Of a DNA stretch of 64,000 bases, positions 24,521 to 36,686 are shown in pieces. Source of the DNA: Anthoceros angustus. Taxonomy: Eukaryota; Streptophyta; Anthocerotopsida; Anthocerotales; Anthocerotaceae. Where the stretch lies: NCBI GenBank assembly GCA_010909165.1, contig MU008197.1:372001-436000 (forward strand), read 5' to 3'. How positions within the stretch are numbered: position 1 is the first letter of the stretch; each line of letters starts with the position of its first letter. The notes beneath the pieces were generated by a model. The model saw only the letters and a program-made list of their open reading frames with translations. It was not told the origin of the DNA and did not search any database. The position numbers and the translations under genes are program-made.

Positions 24521-27500
24521 CACGCTTTCGCACATATATGGCACCTCTAGCTCTCCAGCTAGTCCCTCCCTCGGCAACCAACAACTTCTTTGAAACAAGC
24601 TTACAAAAAATTGATTCAAAAGGCTACATATTTGGCAGCCAAACAAGCTTATATAACAAGACTTGGAAAGTTAATCAATCAAAGTCCAAGAATTTTATTT
24701 TAATATCTAATATTACTATCATGTGTCATATATGGAACTTGTTATCTATCATTTTGACAATTAGTACAAGGTTTTGTGTATTTAGGATGGATTTTCATAG
24801 ACGGGATCGAATTAGTACAGTATTTGTGGTCTAAGGCTGGATTTCTGTGCACCGGTCGAATTAGTACTGTATTTACGTACCGATTGAATTAAATAACATA
24901 GATTAAATTACATGCATGAATTAGATTTATGCCTTGATCAAATCTTTATTTTAAACATGTACGACAATGCGTATTAATTAGTCTGAGGTAGTGTTTTGAC
25001 CCGAGTTCTAGGTGGGTCGAGACAATAATGCTTCTCCTATATGCCTAGAATTAAAGATTACGTGTCTTGTGTAGATTTGTAAATGGGATACTAATTACAC
25101 ATATAAAATAATTAAGTTTTTGCTCATATTATCACACTTATACTTGTGAAATAATAAGTACCGTTCGCGCAGTATCAAACTTCTATGTAGTTGATGACAA
25201 CCTCTCACAATTGTTCCTCTTGCTTTATATGTTTGTTCATCCTTGATCTCCTCCTTCTTCTTCTTCCTCGTTTTATTCTACTCACTCACACCAACCTATT
25301 GCATGTTTACTTGATGTCATGATATTATTTGCAATTGATGTAGCCATGAAAATATGAGTGTCAATCTTAAAGCATGTTGTATTTTATGGACTAGACGAAA
25401 GTTATGTAATCCTCCTCCATTGACTCCGCAACATTCATTCTCCGATCAATTCGGCCAAATTAAATTATTTTAAGGGGCGAAATGTGTTTGCTTAGTTTTA
25501 GCGAAAGTTACACTTTAGTTTTAGCCAACGGAAATAACGGTTTTCTCATTAAGGAAAGAGGGCTTCCAACAAGCTCGAGTCTACCGAACTTGTTCGTTAG
25601 GCGATGGGCTGTCGACAATTCAAGATCATGTAGCGATGTTAAGTCTCGTTACTCTTCCGCTTTGATCCTTGTTAAGGTATGGTTAGCCAACATAAATTTG
25701 ACTTGTGGTCATGAAAACTGCCAAAGGCTACCCTCTTTCAAATTCCTCAAAAAGAATGGATGTGGCTCAAACATTACTTGCCATTGTTCTACTTACGATT
25801 GTGTGCAACCACAAAGCACCTACCATTATACACTAAAATTTTATAATAAAAATATATAAACATTTTTTCCTCAAATTTACCGATCGTCCTCATTACATGT
25901 TATGTTTAGATGCCAGCTACTAAGAGAGTTCACCATTAAGATTCTAAACCATCGTTTGCTCTGATGATATGAAATCAACCCATCAAATTGGCAAACAATG
26001 GGTTGACTCTGTACCATCCATTCTTTTAAACTCTAAACCCATCGAACTTGGTGTTTCATTAAAGACCTATTTCATGTCAGGGTGATGGGAGACACTTTGA
26101 ACACAGTTGTGGCTTCATCAAATAACGGCAAGGTTGACAATTTAGAGTTTTACAAGAAACTGAGGCCTACGTGCCATGGAGTCTAGAGTTGCAAGCCTTC
26201 CTAGCCTCACTAAGTACTAATGGGATGAGAAGGGAGTTTGGAGAGTGGTGTAGGCTGATCTTTCCGTTTGTTACACTGTTGAACAAAGATATGCGTTTCT
26301 ATCGATAAAGTAATGTTTGAGACATGTTCAAGATTTGTGTGGAAAAGTTTGACATGTCATGCTAAAGCATGTTGGCTAAAAAAGAGAGTGATAAGGATTT
26401 TCTAAATGAGCGCTTCCTAGATGATACATAGTAGCTAACCAAGAGATTTATATAATGTTTAGATTATAAGAACGTTAGGGTTGTTACTGTTTTGTGAAGT
26501 GACTGACCATGCCAAATCAAGAGAGGCAGATCTGGCTCTCGATAATGGCTAGACGTAGGAGCGCAATGGGATGGAGACGGTTGCTTGGGATAACTTGGTG
26601 GAGGTCGCAGGTAGAGGCTGGATGTGAGTGCGGCGCCTTGTATGAACTCTTCAAGGAACCTAGCGAGGAAGGTGTGTTTCCAGTTCCATGCGAGACCAGA
26701 GGCATGCGGGGGTTCTCTGCGGGAGACGGAGAGGGGGCCACCATGGCTGCCTCAGCCCGAGGCATGTCGGCACTGCGTAACCCTATGTTCCAGCTACCGT
26801 GTTCCAGGCGAGGGACAATCCCGGGGGCTCGGAGACACAGTGCCACATCAAGAAGGGTAAGCCGATCTCACGGATGAGCGAATCTATGGTGAGGCGTGTG
26901 CGTGTGAAATGCTGATGCTAACCTGTAGGCCTTTGATTCTAACCCGCAAGCCTTGAGTGCCAGGCACGCTTCTTTGGCTACCTCATGTACATGGTTCTCG
27001 CGACCAGGGTGCAAGTGTCATGCCCAATGATCATAGCCACTATTGCACACGAGAAGCATCCCACTACAAGAATTTGCGGAACGGAGTGGACAAGCTGAGT
27101 GTTAGTGTCTCTCTATTGCGAGCAACATGCTATGGCAGCTTCAATACTCAACATCAGGGCTTGCTGAGCCCAACCTATGTTGAGGATTTTGCTGTTGAAA
27201 TTGGCTCGACTTGGAGCTCTTTTGTTATTGTCATTTTGCTCATAGGAGTGAACTTCCAACCCATCGTTTGCCAATTCGGTTTTGCTGTTGAGTCCAAGCA
27301 TGCTTTGGTGCCACATTTTTGTGCTATATGGCAGCAGGCCAAGTCCAAGAAGCCTAGGGCTCTGGAAGAAGATGAGGGGTAGGGTGAGGAGGAAGGGCAA
27401 GGGGATGATGAGGAGGAGCCGCTACCAACTCTATAGATAATAGTTCGAGACATGCTATCCATGAGCATGTTCCGGCTTACACACTTAAACACATATTTAC

Positions 27501-29060
27501 TATATGTCCTATCTGCCCTATTTATCATGTTCCATTATGCCATAACAACGTGTTTAGCATTACAAAAGGAACTAACTAAGGAGTTGATGATGAAGGCCTT
27601 GAAAGCGAAACAGACTGAGGTAGAGAAGGAGCTTCAGGAGGTGATCTCCAAGAAAATTGCTAACGTGGATACTTTGCCCAGTTTGAAGAATTTGAAGGGC
27701 AGCGAATTGGACGAAACTTTTGAGGCAATCAAGAGGTAGTATCTGGAGTTGAAGGGGAAGGAAGAGGGTGGAATCACCATGAAGAAGAATAAGAACACAC
27801 AGCCAAGAAGAAAGCACGCTAAAAAAGAACAACAAGTGTGAAGATCCAGAAGAAGCTAACCTCTCTTGCAGTCTAATCAAGAGTACATACAATGTTTTCC
27901 AGTCATCCTTGGGAGAGGGCCAACAAAGTTTGGTTCCTTCATCGATCTTGTAGGTTGTAAGCCACCATTAAGAGTGCATGATGACAATAGTAGCCTTCAT
28001 GCATACAACGGGGAGGAAACGCTCAAGGGAAAGCATCAGTTGCGCACTTATAAGAATATATAAGTGCGTATATTAATAGGGATTGCCTCCCCACTAGAAA
28101 TACATATATAAATAAGACATATATACGAGAAGCTTTGTCGAATCTAAAATGTTCAAAAGCAAGACTCTTTAAAGCACAACACTAGAAATACTACCTTTGA
28201 AGAGAATAGCCTTCCTAAGGGACAACAACCAAATGAGTAGATAAGCTATGGAGGCAATGTGAGCCAAGTTGAAGATAAACCACAATACAGTAGAACTTAC
28301 GGATGCAATCCAAAACCAATAACAAATTATTTCAGTATTTGTTTTTAGGACCCTTATATTTAAGATTGCGGTAAGTAGTATTTACCAGGTAGCATCATGT
28401 TCTCTAGCTCGTATGTGCTATTAAAGCCCCTGCTTCATCCTCAGTTCTTCTAGTTGGTAATGAAGCTTGTTAATTAGAAATGTTCGAATGATTTTCAGTT
28501 TGGAGTCGGTTCGGTCCCAACGAAGCTGACCAACCAAATTGACACAAATAGGTGATCATCAGTAAAATTCACGAGTAAAATGCGTGAACTAGGTCACCAA
28601 CCACGAGTCCATAAGCGTCGTAAAACCCTTTAGATCATAATTCTGTTTCGTTGGACATCTTTCTTTTTACGATAGAATAAAAATTTAATTAGAATAAGAC
28701 AAACCAATCAGCATATGGATAACAAAAATAGAAGCTGGACCCCAACTAGATGGCCGAGAAAAGCGAAGTTCAATAAAACCACCGGAGGACAAAACACGAG
28801 CAAGGCAGAAACTAAGGCACAAAAACTCCAGCAAGAAAAGAGACCTCCACGAGACAAAGGCCTCGGAGAAAATGTCCTGGGAAAGGCAATCACTTCGTTG
28901 GGTGACATCACTAGGTATATAGATCACAACAAAGAGTTCTAGGTACCTATATTTATTCTTTTAAATCAATATAAATATCTCTAATTAATTATTTCTGCTG
29001 TAACCGCGGTGATCCAGCCGCATACGGACGATTCAGACCCCTGAGCAAAGTTGACGGCTG
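24521..29060. other. AT-rich intergenic DNA, no recognised gene
   Basis: Long AT-rich stretch with a few GC-richer islands. Frames at 26509-26877, 26957-27382 and 27452-27739 are open, and the last gives a Lys/Glu-rich coiled-coil-like peptide that continues after one stop. None matches a family I know. A Lys-rich frame at 28715-28942 could be the tail of a mobile element. No LTRs or terminal inverted repeats were recognised. Confidence 0.4.
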
Positions 29061-29153
29061 GCTCGAGATCGGTTGCGGACGCCTCAAGGCAAGGTCGTGG
29101 GAGGAACAGGTACGAGGGGGCTGCAGCAGGTTCATCAGGCTAGTCCTGCGAGG

Positions 29154-29456
29154 ATGAAGGTGCGGTCAGCCGTGAAGAGGCTTTGTGAGCATTGCAGAGT
29201 GGTGAAGCGGAGGCGGAAAGTGTATGTTCTGTGTGCCTCAAATGCTAAGCACAAGCAGCGGCAGGGCTTTTCCACTTTCGCCGCCGAATCAAGTGCGGCT
29301 GCTGCTTTCTCGCCACCATCAGCTGCTGCGTCTCTATGCACCTTCCCAGCATCCTCCGCTGCCATGTGCGTGCCAATTTTGTCCAGCAGCATAGGGTTTG
29401 GTTTGGGCTGCCTCTCCGCTTCCTCTCCTTGGCTAATTGGCGTGATAACCACATAG
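29154..29456 (+). CDS. Organellar ribosomal protein bL36
   Basis: The first 40 codons are a clear bL36: [20 protein letters not shown], then the VYVLC and [13 protein letters not shown] blocks. The zinc-binding set C11, C14, C27 and H33 is complete. bL36 is a small zinc-ribbon protein of the large subunit of bacterial-type ribosomes. The plant nuclear gene of this type serves the mitochondrion and, as here, has bL36 at the N-terminus followed by an extension (about 60 residues, Ala/Ser-rich then hydrophobic). I chose the ATG at 29154 because it begins the conserved domain. The frame is open upstream to about 29073, but no transit peptide is visible there. A CAG|GTACGA site upstream suggests a leader intron. 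The organelle is inferred from the family. Confidence 0.85.
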   Translation: MKVRSAVKRLCEHCRVVKRRRKVYVLCASNAKHKQRQGFSTFAAESSAAAAFSPPSAAASLCTFPASSAAMCVPILSSSIGFGLGCLSASSPWLIGVITT

Positions 29457-30780
29457 AGTTCAGGAGGCTCCAACTCCGTCAACTAAAGTGAGTAGGCTTC
29501 TGCTCTCGATTTGCCTGCGAACTGAGCACTCGCTGGTTCTCCCTGTTGCAGGCCGTCTCTGATAGTTCAGGGATCTGGACTGGGTAGCAGATACTCCTTC
29601 CAAAGTGAGAGCGTCGGCTTGGCCTCTCTTCTGTCCAAGACTACTTGGAGATTTCGGCCCTAAAGAGGAAAGGTGACTGATACTCTTCCTAACCTAATGC
29701 ATATCCGTCCTTGGCGCATCGTTTACTGCTGTCTCTCATCTCGAGGATTTTGTACTTCACGTTTGCATTTGAACAGTAATTTGCCGGCGGATTATGAATT
29801 TAGGGACTCGCTTTCTGCTAGCATCTTTTTGACTCGTATGTGCGGGTACGGGAATGTCTAGGCTCTTCGAGTCCTGCCTTTCATTGAGTTCCACCATACA
29901 TCCGGGGTATCTGACATCCGCGCACTTCCCATAGTCGTCCTCCCGCGACGTGCATCTCTGGACAAGTGTTCTGGGAATTCATTTTTACTCTGTCGTTCAT
30001 TGGCGGCATACCGCAGCTCCAGGTCGGAAAGGGACGGAAAGTCGAGCCAGAGCCGCCGCCTAGAGGCCGCGGTGGCGGTAGCTGCCTGGACACAAGCAGG
30101 CAGGATATTTCCGGCGGCGGGAAGAACGGCGGGGAGGCGAACAGGAGACCCCATTCCCGCTCCGCCTGGCCCAACCGGTCCCGGTGTTGCCACGTGTGAA
30201 GATTCGCTTGGAATCCCGTGTATACAAGATAGGTACGTCTGAGGTGAGGACAGCGAAGCGTAGGTATGTATGCTACCAGTCGCTCATCTGCTGAGATACA
30301 GAGGGCGTTAACCCTCTGTAGTCAAACACGGTCTCATACGACGTACATGTGTAGATAGAGACATTCGGACTCTTTACAGGCCTCTCATTACCAGAGCGGC
30401 GCCCTGTGCCTAGAAATAAATATTGCGGTACTTTCAGGCACACATTCGACATGAGACTGTCATCTGACATGTACGTCACGAGATACAGGTGTGCAGAGAA
30501 GAATTCCAGATGCTGGTTTAGAGAAATGTCTGCTATGGACCTTATGACGTTCTTACGAAGTCCGGGTAGTAAAACACGCCAACGAAGCTTGCAAATTTTG
30601 CTCCGATAATTTGAGTTCTGATGAATCAGAATCACCCCACATCATCAACATCTACGAGGAGCCTGATCCATTAAGAAAGTGGAAGGCCGGGGTTGACATA
30701 CGACTTACTTGATCCATTGGTGTGGTGTACTGCCCAGGGACGACTTGCTGAGGCTGAAAGGAGAATTTAGTTCCTTGAAC
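29457..30780. other. Intergenic region between bL36 and the SET methyltransferase
   Basis: Contains probable 3' UTR of bL36, with a GTGAGT...TTGCAG pair that could be an intron at about 29489-29552. A GC-rich island at 29860-30250 has open frames on both strands, for example a minus-strand frame 29858-30193, without recognisable motifs. The last 500 bases are likely 3' UTR of the downstream minus-strand gene. Confidence 0.35.
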
Positions 30781-33357
30781 TTATTTCAATCTCGGGACAT
30801 AGGAACCCATGCACGGTGCATCAGTGTTCTTGGGCAGCTCCGCGATCAGCTCTTCCACTGCAGCTAAGGCATTGCCGAGGATTTTCTTTTCAATCCGGAG
30901 AAGTTCCGTGGCAACACGCTTCTTTGGATCCGTATTGACATCTTCCACCTGCGTTGGGGTTTTCAAGGTTAGGTGAGATGAGGCTGGAGGAAGTATTTGC
31001 AAACTGGACTTTCTCTTGGGGGGGAACCAACCACTACTTTGTCTTCTGCCCGTGTTGTGCGATACCCAGCCAGTCTCTTGGAGAAGTAGTCTACAAGTTG
31101 GTCCAGCACAGCACGCTCGTTGCACGGGCTTACCTGTGATCCCACATAAATCAGGAAGGTTCGACTGGAAGGGACTTTGACCACACCATCTTGGTGGTGA
31201 AAAGCATCTGCTTGACCTAAGGGTTCACTCACAGGACATACAGGGCCTTGGGCAAAACTGACAGACTCCATGGCTGCTGGATCGGAGACATGACCCAGTC
31301 GTAAATATGGGAGCATGTCCACAATGTTTTCCTTCTCCTTGCCCTTGAAGATCTGCAACAGAGGAGAGTTACACAACGTAGCAGAGTAAACCTTTTCATC
31401 TGGACACATTGCTGGGCGGTGCTTCATCTTACTTGGAAGGTTTGAACTGTCAATCGATTGTTTTTCTGAACAATCTGCCTCTTGCTTTGATAGAGGGGAT
31501 CATTGGTGTCCAATGCCGCCTTCATTTTACCCCACAAGAAAACCGTGTCAGTGTCAATATAAGGCTGGCGAGGCACCGCACAACTGCTCCATATCTCGGT
31601 AACACCTGAGGGCTAACAAGTGATGCATCGCACACAGAGAAGGACTAAAGTGTGGTCCATCGAGCTCACGGAATACCTCAATAGAAAGACGGTCATAAGG
31701 ATTCCGTTTATCAACAAATCCATAGTTCAGCAGCAGTCGAGTATTTGGTTGAGGACCACACCTGGAAAGACAGCAGCAACGTGAGAAGCAAAAGAAGATA
31801 CAGCATTTGTCACTAACACAAGCTCTAAAATTTCCGAGCAATCGCATGCTACAACAACCTTACCAGACAGAAATGGGGTCTCCCTTCTTATATGACCGAT
31901 CAACCTCCAGCTGCACACTGTTCCCCACCGCCTTCAACATCGCCTTGCAATTACTCTCATACGCCAACAGGGGTGGACCCATAGGCACCAAAGCAAATCT
32001 TCTAGCCAGGCTTACACCCTGAGAGTAAAACGACAAGGTCAGAGAGCCCCGTTCTTACACAGAAGAACAGTAGGCATCCATGTGAAGAGCAACAGGTACC
32101 TGGAGGTGAACAACACACGACTGAACTGCCACAAACGCTTGCTTGAAGATGTCGAAGGAGAAAGCCTCTGTAGGTATATCGAATGGGTACTCCTGCGGAC
32201 AAGAAGGGCTTGAATCGTATCTCCCAGTTCATCAACTGCAGTTCCTCACAGTCTGCAGATAGAAAGAAGAGAGAACACACACCTCATACCTTGAACAGCG
32301 AGCCTGCCATAAACCAGACGGTATCCAGTTCTGCATACTCCCGCTTGATCCCCTCCAGCCTTTCAAGCACAACATCCTGCCATCCATCAATCGGCAAGGT
32401 ATCAGGGCAGCTGCCAAACCAACGTACCAGGGTCTTCCTGGCCGGGCTCCAGACACTTACCCGCATGGGGCTGCCGGTAAAATACTCGTCGAGCTCGTGC
32501 CTGGACCAGAGAAGAGGCGACTCCACAGCCAGCTGGCCCCTCCCCCGTTGCCTGTCCAGTTCCCTGATGTAAGGATACCAAAAAGACTCCTTTCCCCGCT
32601 TCTTCTCGTACATGAGGTAGAGAGCCAGGCAGGCCAGTTCTGAGAGCTTGTTGGTCGTCAGTAGCTCCGCTGCATTCACACGCACACCGGGATGCCGGAG
32701 TTGAGAAACACACAACCCACCCACCGCAGCATGCCCACATGAGCCAAGCCCTCACCGATGCTTTCGTCCCCCAACACCCTCTCCAAAGTGACCACCAGCG
32801 AGTTGGGCACCGCCAATGCGACATCCCCGGGCTGCAGCAGGGACGCGGATCACGAAAAAAACCCACCCGCGTCAGGAGAAAGAGCAACAAGCCCAGGACC
32901 CAGGGCAAAAATGCTTTCCAGCTGCGGGCGGAGCAGCGCGCACCTGCAGGTCCTCGCTAGCAACCACGTAGTGGATGGGCTTGCCGCAGCCGCCCGATGC
33001 CGGCCTCTCCAGGAGATCCACTTTGCACGGAGGCAGGCCGTGCTCGATCATCCACTCCTTCAGGTCCACCTCGGAGGCGGTGTGGTCGGGGGATTGCGTC
33101 GCCGCCTGCAGGTCCGCATTGCTGGCCAGCGTGGTCCCGGCGGAGCAGGCGCGCACCTGCGCCTGCGTGAAACCACCGCCCCGCCCATGGCCCTCGCCGG
33201 CTCCGGCTCCGGCTCCGGCTCCGGTTGCTCGCAAATGCGCGGGAGCCAGGCGCAGCGGGCTCAGGTTCAGGTACGCGCAGGAGCGCAGCTGCGCGGGAGA
33301 CGCCACCGGCTTGCAGGCCAAGCACCCCAGGCTGCTGCCTGCCGCAGCCTGCATCAT
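30781..33357 (-). CDS. Plastid SET-domain lysine methyltransferase (Rubisco LSMT-like family)
   Basis: Eleven exons, all with GT-AG sites and consistent phase: 32944-33357, 32756-32831, 32461-32669, 32290-32376, 32100-32192, 31864-32018, 31677-31761, 31433-31519, 31233-31352, 31038-31133, 30781-30948. They encode about 529 residues. After a plastid-type transit region (about 1-80) comes a split SET domain, with GDVALAVPNSLV near the start, an insert (LSELACLALYLMYEKKRG), and the C-terminal SET core CGPQPNTRLLLNYGF (346-360) with the catalytic-site Asn and Tyr. The rest is the Rubis-subs-bind domain (LPYLRLGHVSDP, ERAVLDQLVDYF, KKRVATELLRIEKKIL). It most resembles the plant group represented by the Arabidopsis AT3G07670-type protein. 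Such enzymes transfer methyl groups from S-adenosylmethionine to lysines of plastid proteins; the actual substrate is not known from sequence. Confidence 0.92.
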
Positions 33358-34068
33358 GCCTGCCCTCCTCTGCCTTCTCCTCTTCTCCGAGAGCAGCTTG
33401 CCTGGGCCTGGCCTGGCCTGGACTGGACTGGGCTCCTGCCTTGCACCACCCGCCCTCCTTACCGCCCCGCCATCGCCCAGCCCTGCATCGCAACCAAATC
33501 CAGCACGCTATGCCTGCACTCTGAATATCCTCGGGCTCCCTCTCTGCGAGTGCACGAAGAAGTGCGAAGTGCGAGAGACAAGACACTCCCCGCTGAATAT
33601 ACGAACCTGGTCCATTCTGCTGGCTTCGTGTTTTCGCTCTTCCTTCTTTCTTTTCCGAAACCTCAAAAACAGAAAAAACCAGCTCGAGTGGTACCTACTC
33701 TAAGCAATCAGCACTCTGGTCCTCAGATTTCTTCTCCTTCCACCCTCAAGTGAACCCAAGGATGTATGCAGATACTACTTGATTCAAGTTACATACAATG
33801 AATATTCTAATAGTTACAGGGATGAATTTCATCATAGTAACTCAAGTTCATTCCCAAGTTCAAGTTTGTACTTTTTATTTTAATAGTATATCTATTTGGT
33901 ACATATGGAAGGAGATAATATTGTTTGTCCTTCCACAATTTTAACCTCTGACTATTTGTTACAAAAGTTGGAGATGCATTATATTTGGGTTCTCGAAGAT
34001 GCATCTCCACCTGTCGCATTTGGGATGCATCTTCGTAGTTCCAAGATGCCTAGCTTATGATGCATCAC
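33358..34068. promoter_or_regulatory. Upstream region of the SET methyltransferase, then AT-rich DNA
   Basis: The 400 bases above the start are GC-rich and turn AT-rich after about 33760. Open frames here are antisense or compositional. No specific promoter motif could be assigned. Confidence 0.35.
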
Positions 34069-34218
34069 CAATTGTTGTTCACTCTTTCACCAATTGTTGT
34101 TCACTCTTTCACCAATTGTTGTTCACTCTTTCACCAATTGTTGTTCACTCTTTCACCAATTGTTGTTCACTCTTTCACCAATTGTTGTTCACTCTTTCAC
34201 CAATTGTTGTTCACTCTT
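34069..34218. repeat. 22-base perfect tandem array
   Basis: Six identical units of CAATTGTTGTTCACTCTTTC plus AC, followed by a partial seventh. Exact identity between units indicates recent expansion. Because 22 is not a multiple of three, all frames stay open by chance and encode nothing meaningful. Confidence 0.9.
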
Positions 34219-34456
34219 GTTATCGAGTGTTATTCAGTGTCCCAACTGAATAACACTTTAGTTTAAAATAAATATCAATACACGTTTAAATCACCTACTC
34301 AAATTATATAGCACAAATGAACAACTCTTATTCTTTGTGTAGAGACAAGGATAGAGGATTTTTAATTAAATAATATTTTTTGTTCAATAAAATATTAATA
34401 AATACCTATCCATAACTACCTAGTCATAATCCTTTCTCGAGGATCTCGTATCAAGT

Positions 34457-35480
34457 GTGGAGGAGGGAACCTTCTCTCTCCAATCGTCCTTGAGGCAGGC
34501 CAGAGACATGTTATCAGCAGATGCTCGGAAGGACTTCCCTCCTTTCTCTACATTTATCACGATGGCTTTAGGGATTGCGAGGCATCTGCTCGAGAAGCGC
34601 TGTGCACCGTCCTCCAGACCCTCCATCTCCAGTCCACTAGGCGGCTCGCTCTTGTTGCAGGAAGGAGGCGGTGCTTGGCTCTTGGCCCGCCCATGCATAC
34701 GGGATTTCACATCGCACCAACCACCTTCACATCGCGATGCGATTCCGTCTCGGCCTACTCCACTGTGGCTTCTTGGCTCCTCACTTGTGAGTGCGGCTCT
34801 GCTCTTAGCGTCTCGGTGTCCACCTTGCTCGTTGTCCCCACGGGGTCATCGCATTGCCACCATGACGCCATCCGTGACGCCATGTTTGCCATTGCTCGCG
34901 AAAGTGGCTATATGGCTGGAGGAGGCGGGAGTATACTCTTCTTCTGGTCGTTCAATCGGGCGGACTTATACCTTGTCCGTGGCGACCGAGGTTGTGGTGG
35001 CGGATGTAGTGGTTCTTGACCACGTGGCGCCACCTCGCTCAGTCATCACCAACCGCCCAGCCGGGCCGCTCGCAAGGGCTCTCAAGGTCCGCAAGTATAG
35101 CAGGATGCAAGCGGGCCACCTCTTTATCCCGCTTGCTCTAGAAACGTATGGGGCAATGGTGGACTTTGACAAATTCATCAAGTCTTGTGCCAAAGCTTAC
35201 CATCTTGTGAGCATAGTCGTCCTCTCGTACTTCACGGCATACTTCCGGCGGGTTTCTATTGCTCTTCAGGCGCTCTCAGCGATTCTCCATAAGGCGACGG
35301 TGGGTGATGCCTTTTCCTCTTCCTCTGTGGTTTGCGGGCCGTTTATTCTACACATATGACATTGTGGGTGCATTGGTCACTTTAGGTAGGGAGCTCAGTT
35401 GCTCCTCTTCACTCCGACCCCCGGGTCCCCATTTGTTGTCCCTTCCTAGATGGTCTCTTTCCATCGTTCTTTCACCTCAA
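34457..35480 (+). mobile_element. Non-LTR retrotransposon (LINE) 3' remnant
   Basis: The plus strand carries an open frame to 35359. Its last third reads KVRKYSRMQAGHLFIPLALE, then TYGAMVDFDKFIKSCAKA, and finally YFRRVSIALQ. This is the post-reverse-transcriptase tail typical of plant LINE-like pseudogenes, in which a 'FIPLALETYG' block is followed by 'FFRQRVSIALQ'. Upstream, two frames alternate, so the copy is frameshifted. No reverse transcriptase YADD core remains. It ends in GC-rich sequence followed by AATAAATCATC near 35480. I infer a 5'-truncated dead element. Confidence 0.55.
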
Positions 35481-36062
35481 TAAATCATCTCATTACTACC
35501 TAGTCATAATCCTCAAGTCCCCTTCCCCATCTATCACTAACTTAAAGAGGTTAAAGGATTAATTTTTATCTTTTACCAATAGGTAAGGTTAAGATATCAC
35601 ATTATCGTAAAACCTATGAATAGAAATTGCGGTTCATATAGACCTGAAAGGGCATAATTCTGTTACACTCCTCTGTCTCTCCACATCAGTATACACTTCT
35701 ACTCATCTTAAAACTACTAGAAAATGTGCACAAGATGAAGATTAATTCAACTATTGAGCTTGAACATAAAGCTTAGTAGATTCTTGTTGGGATGGGTTCT
35801 AAATTTGAAAAGTTGAGATATATATGGAAATCTAGCTGTAGGAGAAAGTGTGGCATCTGGTCTTTAGAAAAGATGCAGAACAATCATGTATGAAAGCGTC
35901 AATTTTTTGAGACGAAATATAGTTGTGATAGAGGTCAAGCAACTATTGGATGAAGGTGTCGTAGTATTACACAAAGAGCTATTTTCATTGCATACTACTG
36001 TCAACTTTCTTTTTCCTTAGCTACTAAGAATAAGTTAGTAAGATCTACATAAAATTTTCACT
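35481..36062. other. AT-rich DNA upstream of the orphan ORF
   Basis: AT-rich, without recognisable coding sequence. The last 60 bases before 36063 are very AT-rich and could act as leader or promoter for the following ORF, but no specific motif can be argued. Confidence 0.3.
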
Positions 36063-36686
36063 ATGGTGCAATGTGATGACCCCATCTACAATGACGGAAC
36101 CATGGTATTGGGCAGGAGCATCTATCAACCTGGATTTGGTAGATTCAAAGATACAAGTGGAGCTAGGTATCCATTGGAAGCTCAAAGAGCTACAAAACTA
36201 GCTCGATCAGAGCCCAGATCAAGGCAAATTAGGGATTTTGCTCATAGGCGTATGAGACCAATTGGACCTTGGAACTTAAAAGATCCAAAATCTGAGCATG
36301 GTAAAGGATCTTTCGGTACAAAGATGAGCCCTATTACAAGACTCTTTGCTGGATACGCTCCTAAGCATTCAGGTCATCCAGATTTGAAGGATGCTCCTGA
36401 TCCTGATTTCCACCGTAGACAATGTGATGTCACTGAGTTTTATGATCAGCCAATGAGAAACAGAGTACCTGTTGCTATCCAAGGCTTTCTGTATGGGAGA
36501 ATTGCTACAGATGTCACTGCGCAATTTCGAGTTATTCCTAAAGTGTTTGATCCAAATGAGCCTCCTAAATGGTTTGGGAGACTTGCTACTTGGATTACAG
36601 ATTATGATGTCTTAGATGAAGAAATGGACAGGGTAGAGAAAATAAGAGCTTTGCCCAGTGTACCATATGAAAATATTCTTTATTAA
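36063..36686 (+). CDS. Intact single-exon ORF of unknown family, 207 residues
   Basis: An uninterrupted ATG-to-TAA frame with AATAAA overlapping the stop (36684-36689). I do not recognise the protein. It is rich in Arg, Asp and Pro, has no signal peptide or membrane segment, and looks globular. Segments include YQPGFGRFKDTSGARYP near the start, ITRLFAGYAPKHSGHPDLKD mid-way, FYDQPMRNRVPVAIQGFLYG, and a C-terminal PKWFGRLATWITDYDVLDEE. Codon use is strongly A/T-ending (GCT, CCT, GAT, AGA), unlike the GC-rich genes on either side, and the surroundings are AT-rich and gene-poor. A random frame of this length in such AT-rich DNA is unlikely, so it is probably under selection or recently arrived. 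Possible sources are an integrated virus-like sequence or transfer from another organism. Neither is demonstrated, and an upstream exon cannot be excluded. Confidence 0.55.
   Translation: MVQCDDPIYNDGTMVLGRSIYQPGFGRFKDTSGARYPLEAQRATKLARSEPRSRQIRDFAHRRMRPIGPWNLKDPKSEHGKGSFGTKMSPITRLFAGYAPKHSGHPDLKDAPDPDFHRRQCDVTEFYDQPMRNRVPVAIQGFLYGRIATDVTAQFRVIPKVFDPNEPPKWFGRLATWITDYDVLDEEMDRVEKIRALPSVPYENILY

Noticed and set aside
33999-34266. Overlapping plus-strand ORFs of 69-84 residues
   Set aside because: They are translations of the 22-base tandem array in different frames.
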